DNA of 64,000 nucleotides from Desmospora profundinema (GTDB lineage: Bacteria > Bacillota > Bacilli > Thermoactinomycetales > DSM-45169): assembly GCF_031454155.1 (NCBI RefSeq), contig NZ_JAVDQG010000003.1, positions 310,001 to 374,000 of the forward strand. Reading direction: 5' to 3'. Position 1 is the stretch's first letter; every line of letters begins with the position of its first letter. The position numbers and the translations under genes were made by a program. Below, one piece after another: positions 63,123 to 64,000 of this stretch. A model generated the notes under the pieces. The model did not search any database, was not told where the DNA came from, and saw only the letters and a list, made by a program, of their open reading frames with translations.

Positions 63123-64000
63123 ATGTCAGAGGAGACGATTCCCGTACGCAGCGGGGAAGATTTTGACCGAGACCGGTTGTTGCGCTACTTGCTGCAGAAC
63201 CTGGAGGGGTTGCCGAAGGGGCCTTTGGAGGTGCGCCAATTTCCCTCGGGAGCCTCCAACCTGACGTATCTCATCCGAATCGGTGACTGGGAAGCGGTGT
63301 TGCGCCGTCCGCCTCTCGGGCCTTTGCCTCCAAAAGCCCATGATATGGCCCGGGAGGCGACTTTGCTGGAAAAGTTGCACCCCGTCTACCCGCTGGCACC
63401 CCGGCCTTATCTGCTCTGTTCGGATACCGAGGTGCTGGGCTCCACCTTTTATGTAATGGAACGGAGAAGAGGAGTGGTATTGGACAGGGATTTCCCTGCT
63501 GGTGTCCACGTGACCGAGACGCTTTGTCGGTGCATATCGGAGATGATGGTGGAGACGTTGACTCATCTGCATGCCCTAGACTGGAGGGGAGCCGGGCTGG
63601 AATCATTCGGCCGGCCACAGGGATTTTTAGAGCGGCAGGTGAAGGGATGGATCCGACGCTATGAAAAGGCGAAAACCGACGACATTCCTCATGTGGATCC
63701 GTTGATCCGTTGGTTGACCGATCACATTCCTGTGAGCCCGGAACCCACGATTATTCACAACGATTTTAAGTTAAACAATCTGTTGTTGGATCCGGAAGAC
63801 CTGAGTGTGCCGGTGGCGGTGGTGGATTGGGAGATGACGACAGTCGGTGATCCATTACTCGATCTGGCTGTCAGCCTAAGTTACTGGATGAATGCGGATG
63901 ACCCGGAGGAGTTGCGGGGTATCCTGCCCTCAGTAACCCAACATCCCGGATTTATCTCCAAGGAGCAGCTTTTGGAGAGATACGCGGTCCAAAGCGGCCG
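63123..64000 (+). CDS. ACAD10/11-type aminoglycoside-phosphotransferase-like protein, N-terminal part
   Basis: The frame runs from ATG 63123 (GGGGGTGATGACAACC upstream) to the window end without a stop, so the C terminus is missing; 292 residues are visible. Motifs: FPSGASNLTYLI (Gly loop), EAVLRRPP with the Lys-equivalent region, HNDFKLNNLLLD catalytic loop and VVDWEMTTVGDPLLDLA with the metal-binding Asp. In mammals such domains phosphorylate 4-hydroxyacyl-CoA; proximity to acyl-CoA dehydrogenase and synthetase genes supports an analogous role here. Confidence 0.9.
   Translation, partial: MSEETIPVRSGEDFDRDRLLRYLLQNLEGLPKGPLEVRQFPSGASNLTYLIRIGDWEAVLRRPPLGPLPPKAHDMAREATLLEKLHPVYPLAPRPYLLCSDTEVLGSTFYVMERRRGVVLDRDFPAGVHVTETLCRCISEMMVETLTHLHALDWRGAGLESFGRPQGFLERQVKGWIRRYEKAKTDDIPHVDPLIRWLTDHIPVSPEPTIIHNDFKLNNLLLDPEDLSVPVAVVDWEMTTVGDPLLDLAVSLSYWMNADDPEELRGILPSVTQHPGFISKEQLLERYAVQSG

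Overview
This is a chromosomal window from a Gram-positive, endospore-former-like Bacillota (order Bacillales). Three backbone blocks match Bacillus subtilis gene order: hisZGDBHAF-hisIE followed by yvcD/yvcI/rapZ/yvcK/whiA/HPr; clpP-tRNA-sigL-cggR-gapA-pgk-tpiA-gpmI-eno-secG; and esterase-rnr-smpB-ssrA. The fairly GC-rich codon use (many GTG/TTG starts, G/C third positions), strong AAGGAGG-type ribosome binding sites, CggR and CtsR operators and lipobox/sorting signals would fit a Thermoactinomycetaceae-type organism (Kroppenstedtia/Melghirimyces/Desmospora-like). That family assignment is inference, not proof.

Layout. 1-2.8 kb: end of an RND efflux pump, then a secreted coiled-coil protein and a lipoprotein. 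2.8-6.4 kb (minus strand): a lipase-fold protein with a type IV prepilin-like N terminus, followed by two tandem paralogous membrane proteins that share a 258-bp identical tract but differ in one patch; this is a candidate effector/immunity-type locus. 6.7-8.8 kb: pyrD, a small membrane protein, an RdgB-like pyrophosphatase. 8.85-15.3 kb: tightly overlapped histidine operon without hisC or a histidinol-phosphatase gene. 15.5-25.4 kb: TPR protein, thioredoxin-like protein, CbpB, Nudix, ROK glucokinase, rapZ-yvcK-whiA-HPr and a KhtTU potassium/proton antiporter. 25.6-28.1 kb: TetR regulator and small or secreted membrane proteins. 28.1-38.4 kb: clpP, tRNA-Arg, sigL and the complete CggR-controlled lower-glycolysis operon, then secG. 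38.6-44.7 kb: two esterases flanking a voltage-gated-type potassium channel, rnr, smpB, tmRNA and tRNA-Thr.

44.7-52.4 kb is an accessory, visibly AT-richer stretch. It holds a DUF6932/HTH gene pair, the wreck of a class II ribonucleotide reductase gene, a TetR/hydrolase divergon, a DoxX-family protein, two divergent paralogous glycosyltransferases and small unknown genes. 52.4-64 kb is a catabolic cluster for acyl-CoA-type substrates: acyl-CoA dehydrogenase, three SDRs, quinone-oxidoreductase-like MDR, two MaoC-type proteins, acyl-CoA synthetase, Old Yellow Enzyme and an ACAD10/11-type phosphotransferase. Two of its promoters carry the same TetR-type operator immediately downstream of near-identical -35/-10 boxes, so a shared regulator is likely.

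The most distinctive non-genic content is a set of small non-coding repeats at 29.2, 31.9-32.1, 48.9-49.2, 54.6-54.8 and 58.4-58.5 kb. Two related palindromic families (here A and B) are flanked by YTAR (CTAG/TTAG/CTAA) tetranucleotides, as if moved by an IS5-type transposase in trans. They are nested with a third 54-bp unit (C). Some supply the stop codons of neighbouring genes.
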